Assembly: GCF_003992055.1 (NCBI RefSeq)
Contig: NZ_RQVD01000001.1
Span: forward strand, 186,001-250,000
Direction: 5' to 3'
Length of the DNA: 64,000 nucleotides
From: Veillonella sp. CHU740
GTDB lineage: Bacteria > Bacillota > Negativicutes > Veillonellales > Veillonellaceae
Shown here: piece after piece, positions 19,221 to 30,352 of the stretch
How positions within the stretch are numbered: position 1 is the stretch's first letter
Layout: the number at the start of each line of letters is the position of its first letter
Program-made: the position numbers and the translations under genes
Notes under the pieces: generated by a model
The model's database searches: none
What the model was told of the DNA's origin: nothing
Seen by the model: the letters and a program-made list of their open reading frames with translations, nothing else

Positions 19221-20549
19221 TTATTCCGCTTTTTCAGCACCTTTAGCATTCTCGATGATCAAACGAGCTGCTTTTTTACGAGCTACGGAACTTGCTAACA
19301 TAGATACACGACCTTCTTTTACAATGATATCGTATACTTCTTTAGGATCAGCACCGAATTGTTGGGACATAGCAAAGATTTCGTAGTTCATGTCTTCTGG
19401 AGTTACTTGAACTTCTTCTGCTTTTGCAATTTCGTCTAATACTAAATCAGCACGTACGTTTTCAGCTGCTGCTGCTTTATTTTCTTCGCGCAATGCTTCG
19501 ATTGTTTTATTGGAGAACTTTAAGTAATCTTCTAATTTCAATCCACGACCTTCAAGGTTCATCGCTAATTCTTGAACCATTTGTTCAGCGCGATCTTCAA
19601 TCATAACTTCTGGAATATCTACTGTTGCATTTTTAACTGCCAATTCTACTAATGCTGCATTGTAAGCATCGATAGCACGACGAGCTGCATCATCTTCCAT
19701 GCGTTTACGAAGATCTGCTACAAATTCTTCTGCTGTGTTGTAAGCAGGTTCAGTTTTGCCTTGACCTACAGATACGGAACGTACGAATTCATCAGTGATT
19801 TCTGGTAATTCTTTACGTTTAATATCGTGGATGTGGCATTCGAATTTTGCTTCTTTACCAGCCAATTCTGCAACGAAGTAATCTTCTGGGAAGGATACTG
19901 TTACAGTTACATCTTCACCAGCTTTGTGACCAATTAATTGTTCTTCAAAGCCAGGGATGAAGCTACCAGAACCGATTTGTAATGGATAGGATTTACCTTC
20001 ACCACCATCAAATGCTTCGCCATCAACAAAACCTTTGAAGTCGATTGTTGCAAAATCATCATTTTGTACAGTAGCGCCTTCTGGAGCTGCTACCATTTTA
20101 GCTTGTTGGTTACGGATATTGTTTAATTGCTCTTCTACTTGTTCATCAGTAATTGTAGCATCTTGTTTTTCTACTTCTAAACCTTTGTATTCACCCAAAG
20201 TTACTTCTGGTTGTTTTACCAATGTAGCTTTAAAGATCAAATCCTTACCTTCTTCGAATTGTTCGCGTTCAATTTCTGGTTCGCTTACAGGAATGATTTC
20301 GTTCTCACGAAGCGCTTGTGTGTAAGCACGACCTGCTAAAATTTCGAATGCTTCTTCAGCAATTGCTTCTTTGCCATAGTTCATTTCTAAAATTTTTCGA
20401 GGTGCTTTACCTTTACGGAAACCTGGGATATTTACTTGGCCAGCAATGCGTTTCACTGCTTGCGTGAAGCCTTTATTTACTTCTTCCGCTGGAATTTCGA
20501 TAGTAATAGACACTTTGTGTTGATCTACAGGATTTACTGTTGCTTTCAT
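19221..20549 (-). CDS. tig: Trigger factor, ribosome-associated chaperone and PPIase
   Basis: 442 residues. N-terminal ribosome-binding domain with the signature NIPGFRKGKAPRKILE (about residues 38-53), FKBP-type PPIase domain (about 160-245, GEDVTVTVSFPEDY), and a long helical C-terminal domain. It binds ribosomal protein L23 at the exit tunnel. First gene of the tig-clpP-clpX group; strong ribosome site AAGGAGGAAA and an AT-rich upstream region with a TATAAT at about 20594. Confidence 0.95.
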   Translation of the reverse strand: MKATVNPVDQHKVSITIEIPAEEVNKGFTQAVKRIAGQVNIPGFRKGKAPRKILEMNYGKEAIAEEAFEILAGRAYTQALRENEIIPVSEPEIEREQFEEGKDLIFKATLVKQPEVTLGEYKGLEVEKQDATITDEQVEEQLNNIRNQQAKMVAAPEGATVQNDDFATIDFKGFVDGEAFDGGEGKSYPLQIGSGSFIPGFEEQLIGHKAGEDVTVTVSFPEDYFVAELAGKEAKFECHIHDIKRKELPEITDEFVRSVSVGQGKTEPAYNTAEEFVADLRKRMEDDAARRAIDAYNAALVELAVKNATVDIPEVMIEDRAEQMVQELAMNLEGRGLKLEDYLKFSNKTIEALREENKAAAAENVRADLVLDEIAKAEEVQVTPEDMNYEIFAMSQQFGADPKEVYDIIVKEGRVSMLASSVARKKAARLIIENAKGAEKAE

Positions 20550-20649
20550 GAAAATATTTCCTCCTTAGGGCAAATGATACCCAAATTATAAGTTTTAATA
20601 TTGCATTTTTAATATTATCACAAAGTAAGCAATAGTGCAATTATTTACA

Positions 20650-21111
20650 CTAGTTACCTTGTTCTTCAGCGATAAGTTTCATGATATCATGACGACTTAC
20701 CATACCTACTAAATGATAGGCATCATCGACGATTGGTAAATTTTTTAAATGTTTCTCTACCATGGCTCCTACCGTCACTTCTACTTCTGCATCTGCATAG
20801 GCTGTGATGACTTCTGTAGTCATAATTTCTTCTACTTTCGTAGCCATTAATTTTTTAAATTGTGCATCATATTCACCAATGCCACCGTAATAGATATTCG
20901 CGCCTAAAATGTTAATGTAGTGCGGTGCATGAGGGCGTACTTTTTTATATAATAAATCGCCTTCAGAAATAATACCGATTAATTTGTTGTTATCGTCTAC
21001 TACGGAAATAGCTGTTAAATTATGTTTCACCATCAATTTAGCCACTTCTGTCAATTGTTCCTCTTTGCCAACAGTAATTGGATATTTGTTCATAATTTCT
21101 TGTAATATCAT
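20650..21111 (-). CDS. CBS-domain pair protein
   Basis: 153 residues consisting of two CBS modules (about residues 8-60 and 93-150): MNKYPITVGKEEQLTEVAKLM, ISVVDDNNKLIGIISEGDLL, and the second copy MTTEVITAYADAE..LPIVDDAYHLVGMVSRHDIM. The G-I-I-S-E/R-x-D turns fit adenosyl-ligand binding. Stand-alone CBS pairs sense AMP, ATP or SAM, but no effector domain is fused. A strong TAAAGGAGGG-type site is upstream. Confidence 0.85.
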   Translation of the reverse strand: MILQEIMNKYPITVGKEEQLTEVAKLMVKHNLTAISVVDDNNKLIGIISEGDLLYKKVRPHAPHYINILGANIYYGGIGEYDAQFKKLMATKVEEIMTTEVITAYADAEVEVTVGAMVEKHLKNLPIVDDAYHLVGMVSRHDIMKLIAEEQGN

Positions 21112-21123
21112 AGTAAATCCCTC

Positions 21124-22026
21124 CTATTTCATATATACATATGCGGCAAATATAATAATCACTAGTGCAGCCGCTACTAATATAGCAGTCAAACTTTTTC
21201 GATTGCCTCCATCGCCACCTTCTTCCGTGCCTACATGATTGCCTTCTTCATCATAGGTATGTCGATATTGTCCTTCTAAATCAGCATAATCCATGACATC
21301 CTCAACTTGTTCTTGGTTACGTAGTTCCTGTAATCGTTTTCTACGTTCTTCTACCTCATTTGTGGCGTGATGCACCTGCAATTTCATCATATCTTCTCGA
21401 ATTCTATCAATATGAGGCACCATCATTTGCAATCGTTCTATCAACATTTTATTAATCTCTACACATTTTGTCAGTATCATTTGATGGAACAGTAACACCT
21501 GAGTCATATCTTCTTCTGAGCTAGTCTCAATCTGCTCTTCTAGCACACGATTCGCATATTCCTTTTCATGTAAAAGCATATCTACAATGGCAGAAATATA
21601 GTAATCTACATAATCAAAAATTCGATTTAACTCTACATTTTGTGCTAACAAGTCCTGTTTGGAGTGCCAAACATAGGCCGGATTTCCATTTCGGTCCTCA
21701 ATTTGCTGAATCATATTACCCATATCTATATATGTATCTATTAGACTACAAATTGTATCTGTAACATTACCATACTCCTTCATGGCATCATGAAGTAACC
21801 CACGCCTTTCCTCCATGGCAGCCAAAAGCCCTTTTTGTTCTACTTCGACAAGCAATGCTTCATATCCTTGTATTTCCTCTTCTATTTCAGAACGAATCGC
21901 CAAGATATCTTGCTTTCCGTCTACTAATTCTTCTTTATACTGAGATATAAATTGGACTCCCTCTAAAGGTAACTCTTGTGCATCTACTGATACATATGTA
22001 ATTCCTTTTTCAATAGCGCCTTTCAT
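21124..22026 (-). CDS. Unrecognised coiled-coil protein with C-terminal membrane anchor
   Basis: About 300 residues from ATG 22026 (site GGAAGGAG). Not recognised. Long Glu/Gln/Arg-rich helices through most of the length, including a stretch rich in EERRKRLQELRNQEQVEDV, then an acidic/Gly hinge (HVGTEEGGDGGNRK) and a single hydrophobic helix at the very C-terminus (about residues 280-297). This topology is that of a tail-anchored cytoplasmic protein. It lies between rlmH and the CBS gene, 12-15 bp on each side, so it is co-transcribed with housekeeping genes; the role is unknown. Confidence 0.6.
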   Translation of the reverse strand: MKGAIEKGITYVSVDAQELPLEGVQFISQYKEELVDGKQDILAIRSEIEEEIQGYEALLVEVEQKGLLAAMEERRGLLHDAMKEYGNVTDTICSLIDTYIDMGNMIQQIEDRNGNPAYVWHSKQDLLAQNVELNRIFDYVDYYISAIVDMLLHEKEYANRVLEEQIETSSEEDMTQVLLFHQMILTKCVEINKMLIERLQMMVPHIDRIREDMMKLQVHHATNEVEERRKRLQELRNQEQVEDVMDYADLEGQYRHTYDEEGNHVGTEEGGDGGNRKSLTAILVAAALVIIIFAAYVYMK

Positions 22027-22040
22027 ATACGTCTCCTTCC

Positions 22041-22520
22041 TTACCAATGATACGGTTCATTTCGATTAATTTTACATGCTCTATATAATTGTTCAACTAG
22101 TACTAAACGTACCATCTGGTGGGTGAAAGTCATAGGACTGATCGACAGTTTCCATTGCGCTCGTTGGCGTAGTTCTTCTGATACCCCAAAAGCACCGCCT
22201 ATGAAAAACACCATTTCACTATGACCTTGTACTTCTAATTCACTGATACGCTTTGCTAAGTCCTCTGAACTCATTTGTTTCCCATATACGTCTAAGAGAA
22301 CGACAAATGACTGCGGTGTACAGTATTTTAACAATCGTTGCCCTTCCTCATAGAGCGCTTTTTGTTTATCCGACTGACTCGGCTTATCACCTAATTTACT
22401 CTCAGGCAGCTCCGTAATCGTCACACCGCCATAGGGTTGTGTCCGTTTCACAAATTCTGCTACCCCTTCCCGTAAATAGGCTTCTTTTAATTTTCCAATA
22501 CAATAAATAGAAAATTTCAC
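22041..22520 (-). CDS. rlmH: 23S rRNA (pseudouridine1915-N3)-methyltransferase RlmH
   Basis: 159 residues, exactly the family length. SPOUT knot motifs: VVLLDVYGKQMSSEDLA, the SAM-binding loop FFIGGAFGVSEEL, and the C-terminal SISPMTFTHQMVRLVLVEQLYRA ending in NEPYHW, the invariant RlmH terminus. It methylates pseudouridine 1915 in helix 69. It often sits downstream of a WalJ-type hydrolase, as here. Confidence 0.95.
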   Translation of the reverse strand: MKFSIYCIGKLKEAYLREGVAEFVKRTQPYGGVTITELPESKLGDKPSQSDKQKALYEEGQRLLKYCTPQSFVVLLDVYGKQMSSEDLAKRISELEVQGHSEMVFFIGGAFGVSEELRQRAQWKLSISPMTFTHQMVRLVLVEQLYRACKINRNEPYHW

Positions 22521-22541
22521 GATATTACTCCTACTCTTGCG

Positions 22542-23336
22542 TTATATGGATACAATCTCTTTCGGGTCACCATGAAAGATTGAAAAGCCTTCTTCTCCTC
22601 TAGTCTCTAATCGCTCTAACATCTGTGTAGCCATTAAATCCACGATAGGCAAGGCGTTATTATTTTCAGAACGATGGGCGAAAATAACTTTCATCCCCTT
22701 CGGTCGTCGCAAGGATTCCAAAGTTTTCATAGCTTCTTCATTGCATAAATGACCTTGACGGCCGCCGACACGGCGTTTCAAATCAAATGGGTACGGGCCA
22801 TATTTCAACATTTGCTCATCATAGTTTGCCTCTAAGACTAACAAATTAGAATCCTGTAGATGCTCACGCATCGTCTCACTAACCATCCCCGTATCTGTCA
22901 TCAAAGCCGCCTTTGTACGTCCTGAGTAACAGGTGATTCCGATAGGGTCTACCGCATCATGACTAGTAGAAAATGGCTGTACGATTATATCCCCTAATGA
23001 GATTTCTCCACCATCCAAGCAAGTAAAACAAGACATTGGCAAGTTTTGTTTATCCCCTATTCGTCTCGCCGTATCTGCCTTTGTAAAAATTGGTAAGCCC
23101 CACTGCTTAATCATCTGTGGTATACCCGCAATATGATCAGAATGTTCATGAGTCACCACAATGCCTTCTACCATATGCATGGGAATATCTAAGGCTTGCA
23201 ATGCTTTTGTAATTCTGCGGCAACTAATACCTGCATCGATAATGAAAGCGCTCTTAGCACTTCGTATAATCGTACAGTTTCCTTTACTTCCACTAGCAAC
23301 AGCATGCACTTCTAATGATTCTTGGTCCAAGCTCAT
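22542..23336 (-). CDS. MBL-fold metallohydrolase of the YycJ/WalJ type
   Basis: About 264 residues from ATG 23336 (AGGAGAAG site). Metallo-beta-lactamase fold with the metal motif VVTHEHSDHIAG near residue 60, an Asp in ALMTDTGMVS, and a final FAHRSENNN segment. The opening VHAVASGSKGNCTII is characteristic of YycJ, a 5'-to-3' DNA exonuclease-type protein implicated in mismatch repair and cell-wall phenotypes in Firmicutes. It starts 7 bp past the RuBisCO-like gene and is followed by rlmH. Confidence 0.85.
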   Translation of the reverse strand: MSLDQESLEVHAVASGSKGNCTIIRSAKSAFIIDAGISCRRITKALQALDIPMHMVEGIVVTHEHSDHIAGIPQMIKQWGLPIFTKADTARRIGDKQNLPMSCFTCLDGGEISLGDIIVQPFSTSHDAVDPIGITCYSGRTKAALMTDTGMVSETMREHLQDSNLLVLEANYDEQMLKYGPYPFDLKRRVGGRQGHLCNEEAMKTLESLRRPKGMKVIFAHRSENNNALPIVDLMATQMLERLETRGEEGFSIFHGDPKEIVSI

Positions 23337-23343
23337 ACTTCTC

Positions 23344-24456
23344 CTAGTTTCTTTCCAATACATCAATAAATGCTTTCATATTATCTATTAAATTAGGTCC
23401 ACGGCGGAACATATCTCCTCCTACGAGGAACATCGTATCCTTTCCATATAGATCGATTAATTCTGGCAACCGGGCTTCTGTCACTCCACCCCCTGGTGAC
23501 GGACAAGATGGCAGTATATTTCCTAAAGGTCGTCGATTCACTTCACAAATATGACGGCACACATCTGGTTCAAAGGTAAACCGTCCCCCATAGGATACAA
23601 AAATATTCATATCACCACCGAATACACGTGGCAACAGCCCCATCCACAAAGTTGGTGAAATACCAGACGTTCCTGGCAGTACGAAGCCCCCCATCATAGC
23701 GGGATGAACAATTAATGGCAAGTTCAAAGAATCATCGGTAGCCAATCGATGCAGCCATCCAAAACCAATCAATGCAGGTGCCACCATCAATGCCGTAGCA
23801 CCTGCTTCCTTCGCATAATGAGCTCGCTCTAGTACATCAGTGCCATCCCCTGATACATTAGCTGCATACAGCGTATGATGCCCACTCTTAGCATTTGCTT
23901 CTTGCACTGCATGGGCACAACGGGATACACGATCTTTAAAAGGGGAAAAGGGTTGATTCGTCAATCCATGGTCATCTTTAATGACATCAGCGCCACCCAT
24001 CGTATAGGCATAGCACATACGAGCTAACTCTTCATTCGGCGTCCCCATCGGCTTCACCACGGCTTGAATCATAGGGCGATGTGGTGTGTGACATAATTGT
24101 CTAAGGCCGGACATACCGAATTTGGGGCCCTTAAACACATCTAACAAACTAGGGCTGAACTCAATATCTACGACCCAAATATGCGGTTGCAACGAAGAGT
24201 TACCAAAAACTACATTTAAAAACTGTGTTGCTTCAAACCCTGATGTTTCCACCGGATAGGCAATCTTAGCCCAAAAACAATCTTCTTTTTCTGTTAGCGA
24301 AAGCAATTGCCCTACCATATGACGACGTGGGTCACTTTCACCTAATAGTTCATACGGAAATTCTATCGTCTGTTCGACTTGAATTGACCAAGCCACTTGC
24401 TTTGCTTCTTCATAGGTAGGAACATGCAATGCATAAGTAACGGAAAATGTTTCCAT
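23344..24456 (-). CDS. RuBisCO-like protein (form IV, non-CO2-fixing)
   Basis: About 370 residues from ATG 24456 (AAAGGAG site). Large-subunit RuBisCO fold: an N-terminal ferredoxin-like domain and a TIM barrel with AVVKPMGTP (loop 1 Lys), GGADVIKDDHGL (carbamylated Lys and metal Asp, but His where carboxylases have Glu), LIVHPAMMGG, and a phosphate-binding SPGGGVTEA. The loop-6 Lys of carboxylases is absent (SYGGRF region). So it should be an enolase- or isomerase-like member, as in methionine salvage (MtnW) or apionate degradation (OiaX), rather than a carboxylase. An aminotransferase gene diverges from it; the true substrate is open. Confidence 0.85.
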   Translation of the reverse strand: METFSVTYALHVPTYEEAKQVAWSIQVEQTIEFPYELLGESDPRRHMVGQLLSLTEKEDCFWAKIAYPVETSGFEATQFLNVVFGNSSLQPHIWVVDIEFSPSLLDVFKGPKFGMSGLRQLCHTPHRPMIQAVVKPMGTPNEELARMCYAYTMGGADVIKDDHGLTNQPFSPFKDRVSRCAHAVQEANAKSGHHTLYAANVSGDGTDVLERAHYAKEAGATALMVAPALIGFGWLHRLATDDSLNLPLIVHPAMMGGFVLPGTSGISPTLWMGLLPRVFGGDMNIFVSYGGRFTFEPDVCRHICEVNRRPLGNILPSCPSPGGGVTEARLPELIDLYGKDTMFLVGGDMFRRGPNLIDNMKAFIDVLERN

Positions 24457-24477
24457 TGGTAACTCCTTTCCTTTCAT

Positions 24478-24908
24478 TATCGCTGAATGTATTTTGTATC
24501 TTGTGATTGTCTATATGAAAGTTTGTCACAATCGATTATATTGCAACAAGTCTTAAAAAATCTAACATGAAGTTTTTATACTCTTATAGTATGACATAAG
24601 TTCTTATGAAATGCTATGTCATACCTACAATTATACACTATATGCAATAAAAAAGAACCTCTCATTGACTAGGTTCTTTTGTGATAATATGGTACACTGT
24701 TACTATTATTTAATATATCATTCTACTAGATGTTGTACAACTACATATGACCTCTACCAAGTACCCTTATGTAAGAGATACTATTCCTATACTCGTATAA
24801 GATATATGATACATGCTATATCATGCTTTGTGTTTGGTATATCATTTATTATACATCTCTCATTGTACATCGCATATAGAGATACAGCCGTATCGGAAAG
24901 GACAACCT
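24478..24908. other. Intergenic region between the divergent RuBisCO-like and aminotransferase genes
   Basis: About 430 bp, AT-rich, with no supported gene. A strong hairpin AAAAGAACCT / AGGTTCTTTT lies at 24651-24680 and could terminate in either direction. On the + strand it is upstream of the aminotransferase leader. No T-box, S-box or other riboswitch fold was recognised. Confidence 0.5.
24649..24682. terminator. Hairpin terminator or attenuator in the divergent intergenic region
   Basis: Ten-bp stem with A-run and T-run on opposite sides and a 10-base loop. No gene ends here, so it either insulates the two promoters or attenuates a leader. Confidence 0.5.
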
Positions 24909-26075
24909 ATGAACTGGAACAATTATCTTTCAAATATGACACAAACACTTCCCCCATCAGGGATTCGTAAATTTTGGGAAAAAGCAATGGCTATGGATGA
25001 TGTCATCTCCCTTTGCGTAGGAGAACCAGATTACATCCCTCCTCAACCTGTGCTAGATGCTCTCGTAGCCAGCGTACAGCGAGGCGAAACAAACTACTCC
25101 CCTAATGCAGGTATCCTACCATTGCGAGAAGCGATCAGTCATTGGTATAACCGTCGTTATCATGTACACTACGGCACGGATGAAATGATGCTCACCATCG
25201 GCGCCAGTGAGGCCATCGACTTATCCCTTAGGGCCTTGCTCAACGAAGGAGACGAAGTCTTAATCCCGAATCCATCCTATGTAGCACACCAAGCAGAGGT
25301 CCACATGTGCGGCGGCAAAGCTGTACCTGTACCGACCCATTTAGAAGATGGCTTCAAACTTCGTGTGGAAGAGTTAGAAAAACTTGTAACAGACAAAACA
25401 AAAGCTATTTTGATGTGCTACCCAAGCAATCCTACGGGAGCCATCATGGACTATGAAGATCTATTGCCTATCGCAGAGTTTGCAAAAGCCCATGACCTGA
25501 TCATCATCTCTGATGAAATTTACTCGGAACTCACTTACCACAAGGACCATGTATCCATGGCATCCTTGCCAGGCATGAAGGATCGCACTATCATCTTGAA
25601 CGGCTTCTCCAAGTCTTATGCTATGACAGGTCTTCGCATTGGGTTCCTCTGCGCTCCTGCACCATTCATCACAGCCTGCATCAAATTGCACCAGTACAGC
25701 ATCGTCGCACCTGCTACACCTGTACAACACGCTGCCATCGTAGCCCTCAACGAATGTGATGACTCTGTAGTGGCTATGCGCCAAGACTATTTGGAACGCC
25801 GCGACATGATTGTCAAAGGATTCCAAGACATGGGCTTACCCATTGCCGTTCCAGAAGGGGCTTTCTACGTGTTCCCAGATATTTCTCAAACTGGTCTCTC
25901 CGATGAAAGCTTCTGTGAACAATTGTTAGAACAACAACATGTGGCCGTTGTACCGGGATCAGCTTTCGGCACTTGCGGTGCTAACCGCATCCGTTGCTCC
26001 TATGCATCTTCTAAAGAAACGATTCAAGAAGCATTACGGAGAATCAAGATTTTCTTAACAGATTTACAGAAATAA
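24909..26075 (+). CDS. PLP-dependent aminotransferase, class I/II (aspartate aminotransferase-like)
   Basis: About 388 residues from ATG 24909, with AAAGGAC at proper distance; the frame is open from 24813 but upstream codons read as leader. Fold-type I motifs: SLCVGEPDY, TIGASEAIDLSLRALL, CYPSNPTGAIM, IISDEIYSELTY, and Lys in GFSKSYAMTGLRIGF forming the Schiff base. Arg in RIRCSYA binds the alpha-carboxylate. It belongs to the broad I-gamma aspartate/aromatic/branched-chain group; the exact amino acid is not determinable. Codon use is more C-rich than its neighbours. Confidence 0.85.
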   Translation: MNWNNYLSNMTQTLPPSGIRKFWEKAMAMDDVISLCVGEPDYIPPQPVLDALVASVQRGETNYSPNAGILPLREAISHWYNRRYHVHYGTDEMMLTIGASEAIDLSLRALLNEGDEVLIPNPSYVAHQAEVHMCGGKAVPVPTHLEDGFKLRVEELEKLVTDKTKAILMCYPSNPTGAIMDYEDLLPIAEFAKAHDLIIISDEIYSELTYHKDHVSMASLPGMKDRTIILNGFSKSYAMTGLRIGFLCAPAPFITACIKLHQYSIVAPATPVQHAAIVALNECDDSVVAMRQDYLERRDMIVKGFQDMGLPIAVPEGAFYVFPDISQTGLSDESFCEQLLEQQHVAVVPGSAFGTCGANRIRCSYASSKETIQEALRRIKIFLTDLQK

Positions 26076-26186
26076 CATACTATATAAGCTACTAACATAA
26101 CTCCCATACTGTTAACATATTGCCAATATGTCACTCAGTTACCTCGAGTCCTGTATGAATCGGCTTATACACAAATTTACAAATAT

Positions 26187-26233
26187 AAAAGGGTTGTACC
26201 GCTGCCACTGGCAGTTCGGTACAACCCTTTTAG
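26187..26233. terminator. Bidirectional terminator between the aminotransferase gene and the atp operon
   Basis: AAAAGGGTTGTACCG / CGGTACAACCCTTTT stem with an inner CTGCCACTGGCAG hairpin; terminates two convergent transcripts. Confidence 0.85.
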
Positions 26234-26248
26234 TATATCTCCGATATT

Positions 26249-26509
26249 CTATTCTACACGTTCACAAGATGTGGTCGTAATATACACAGCATTATGTTCT
26301 ACTTCTAGGAATCCTCCTGGAAGCACAAACTCTTCGCTGGTACCATCGTGATCAATGCGAATCGTTCCAGAAGCTAACGCACTCACTAGCGGTGCATGAT
26401 GTGGCATGATACCGAACTCTCCATCAAGAGCTTTCCCTACCACCATCGTTGCATCTCCAGAAAACACTGTTTCATCAGGAGTAATAATTGTTACTTGCAT
26501 GGTACTCAT
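26249..26509 (-). CDS. atpC: ATP synthase F1 epsilon subunit (short form)
   Basis: Only 86 residues, against about 130-140 in most bacteria. The N-terminal beta-sandwich is complete (VTIITPDETVFSGDATMVV, GEFGIMPHHAPLVSAL, GGFLEVEHNAVYITT) but the C-terminal two-helix domain is absent. That domain inhibits ATP hydrolysis in E. coli and Bacillus, so this enzyme should lack this brake. The frame ends cleanly and is followed by a terminator, so the truncation is not an obvious recent frameshift. Last gene of the atp operon. Confidence 0.9.
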   Translation of the reverse strand: MSTMQVTIITPDETVFSGDATMVVGKALDGEFGIMPHHAPLVSALASGTIRIDHDGTSEEFVLPGGFLEVEHNAVYITTTSCERVE

Positions 26510-26512
26510 AGA

Positions 26513-27949
<1,437 letters not shown>

Positions 27950-27956
27950 TTATCTA

Positions 27957-28811
27957 TTATTGCAATGCGTTTGCACCGCCTACGATTTCAGAAATTTCGT
28001 TAGTAATACCTGCTTGGCGCAACTTATTGTATTCTAAGTGCAAGGTACCAATCAATTCGCCTGCATTATCAGTAGCGGATGTCATGGCCGTCATACGGGC
28101 ACCTAATTCACTAGCCGCCCCATGTAGCAATGCCGTATACACAGTACTTTCCACATAGGCTGGCAATAGCTGTTCTAACACAGATCCTTGATCTGGGTAG
28201 AATAAGCTTTCACTCGGCTCTTCTGTATCTGATGCTAGTGAAAGAGGTAACAATCGCTCATGAGTCACTTCTTGCAATAAGGAGTTCACAAACTTAGTGT
28301 ATACCAATACCACTTCGTCCACCTCTCCAGACAAGAACATAGCTTGTGCTTGTTCTACAATTTCTTGAGCGTGGTGAAAGCCTGGCTTATCAGAAAACCC
28401 TTGCATATGAGACAAGATTGGATAGTCATGACCTGTGAAATATTCCGTTGGTTTTCGACCTACCGTGAATAGACCATAGGATTCCGATGACTGATCTTGT
28501 ACCAGAGTTTGTACATATTTAATAATATTACTAGTATACGCACCAGCAAGGCCTTTATCAGCACCTACCACTATATAGGCTACCTTATTGACAGGACGAA
28601 CCTCCAATAATGGCATCCCCTCTAACTCTTGCAAGGAGGTGATACTCTGATCGAGCATATGACGAAGGCGTTCTGTATAAGGTTCTGTACCTTTCGCTTT
28701 TTGTTGTGCACGACGTAGACGAGCAGACGCTACCATTTTCATAGCTTTTGTAATTTGTTGCGTATTAGTGACACTTTTTATACGCTTCCGTAAGTCTTGT
28801 GCACTACTCAT
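27957..28811 (-). CDS. atpG: ATP synthase F1 gamma subunit
   Basis: 284 residues. N-terminal helix SAQDLRKRIKSVTNTQQITKAMKMVASARLRRAQ and C-terminal helix MTSATDNAGELIGTLHLEYNKLRQAGITNEISEIVGGANAL form the rotor coiled coil; both are intact. Standard position between alpha and beta. Confidence 0.95.
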   Translation of the reverse strand: MSSAQDLRKRIKSVTNTQQITKAMKMVASARLRRAQQKAKGTEPYTERLRHMLDQSITSLQELEGMPLLEVRPVNKVAYIVVGADKGLAGAYTSNIIKYVQTLVQDQSSESYGLFTVGRKPTEYFTGHDYPILSHMQGFSDKPGFHHAQEIVEQAQAMFLSGEVDEVVLVYTKFVNSLLQEVTHERLLPLSLASDTEEPSESLFYPDQGSVLEQLLPAYVESTVYTALLHGAASELGARMTAMTSATDNAGELIGTLHLEYNKLRQAGITNEISEIVGGANALQ

Positions 28812-28814
28812 AGA

Positions 28815-30350
28815 TTACGCCTCCTCTGGTAATAATTCGTGAGTAGCACCAAAGAGATCGATACATTCTAAAATCGCTGTTTTCAACGTTTGTTCTGTAT
28901 CTTCTTCTAATTTCTTAGTGTCTCTAATCGATGCTAATATATTGGCATAATTTCCATGTACATATTGTAATAAAGCATCTTGGAAAGCTGGTACATCATG
29001 AACAGCCAAGCGTTTAAAGTAGCCATTAATGCCCGCATATAAACATACCACTTGTTCTTCTACTTTCAATGGAGAATATTGTGGTTGTTTCAACATTTCT
29101 GTTAAACGTTCACCACGATCCAATTGTGCTTTTGTGGACGCATCTAGATCGGAACCAAATTGCGCAAAGGCCGCTAATTCACGATATTGTGCCAATTCCA
29201 AGCGCAATTTACCAGCTACTTGTTTCATGGCCTTGATTTGTGCGCTACCACCTACACGAGATACGGATAAACCTACGTCAACTGCTGGACGCACGCCAGA
29301 GTAGAACATATCTGTACCCAAGAAAATTTGTCCATCTGTGATGGAGATTACGTTTGTTGGGATGTAGGCAGATACGTCACCTGCTTGTGTTTCGATAATT
29401 GGTAAAGCCGTAATAGAACCGCCACCCAATTCATCAGATACTTTCGCAGAACGTTCTAATAAACGAGAATGTAAGTAGAACACGTCACCAGGATACGCTT
29501 CACGTCCTGGAGGACGACGCAATAACAAACTCATCGCACGGTATGCAGCGGCTTGTTTTGTTAAATCATCATATACGCAAAGTACATGTTTACCTTGGTA
29601 CATGAAATGCTCGCCCATAGCCACACCAGAATATGGTGCTAAGTACTGCATAGGGGCTCCTTCAGATGCACCTGCAGATACGACGATTGTGTATTCCATA
29701 GCTCCTGCTTCTTCTAATTTTTGCACTACACGAGCTACTGTAGATTCTTTTTGACCGATGGCTACATAAATACAAATCACATCTTGTCCTTTTTGGTTCA
29801 AGATGGTATCGATAGCAATCGCTGTTTTACCTGTACCACGGTCACCGATAATCAACTCCCGTTGACCACGACCGATTGGCACCATCGCATCAATGGCTTT
29901 CAAACCAGTCTGCATTGGTTCAAATACAGATTTACGATCTGCAATTCCCGGTGCTGGATATTCGACAGGTCGATGTGTTTCTGCCACGATTTCGCCTTTT
30001 CCATCAATTGGTTGGCCAAGGGCATTCACAACACGGCCAATTAAGCCTTGTCCTACAGGAACCTGCATGATACGACCTGTACGGCGCACTTCATCGCCTT
30101 CTTTAATTAAGAAGTCATTACCTAATAGCACGGCCCCTACATTATCTTGTTCTAAGTTGAGCACCATACCATATACGCCATGAGGTAACTCTAATAATTC
30201 GCCAGCCATGGCTTTTTCAAGACCGTAGATATGCGCAATACCATCCCCTACTTCGAGAACAGTCCCTACGTCATCTACGTTTAATTCCACATTATAGTCC
30301 TGAATCTGCTGTTTAATAATGGCAGTAATTTCTTCAGGCGTCATTTTCAT
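28815..30350 (-). CDS. atpA: ATP synthase F1 alpha subunit
   Basis: 511 residues. Walker [13 protein letters not shown] at about residue 169, [11 protein letters not shown] as Walker B-like, and Arg finger in the SVSRVGG segment. ATG 30350 and ATG 30344 are both possible; the first is better spaced from GGGGTG. Non-catalytic nucleotide-binding subunit. Confidence 0.96.
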   Translation of the reverse strand: MKMTPEEITAIIKQQIQDYNVELNVDDVGTVLEVGDGIAHIYGLEKAMAGELLELPHGVYGMVLNLEQDNVGAVLLGNDFLIKEGDEVRRTGRIMQVPVGQGLIGRVVNALGQPIDGKGEIVAETHRPVEYPAPGIADRKSVFEPMQTGLKAIDAMVPIGRGQRELIIGDRGTGKTAIAIDTILNQKGQDVICIYVAIGQKESTVARVVQKLEEAGAMEYTIVVSAGASEGAPMQYLAPYSGVAMGEHFMYQGKHVLCVYDDLTKQAAAYRAMSLLLRRPPGREAYPGDVFYLHSRLLERSAKVSDELGGGSITALPIIETQAGDVSAYIPTNVISITDGQIFLGTDMFYSGVRPAVDVGLSVSRVGGSAQIKAMKQVAGKLRLELAQYRELAAFAQFGSDLDASTKAQLDRGERLTEMLKQPQYSPLKVEEQVVCLYAGINGYFKRLAVHDVPAFQDALLQYVHGNYANILASIRDTKKLEEDTEQTLKTAILECIDLFGATHELLPEEA

Positions 30351-30352
30351 AA

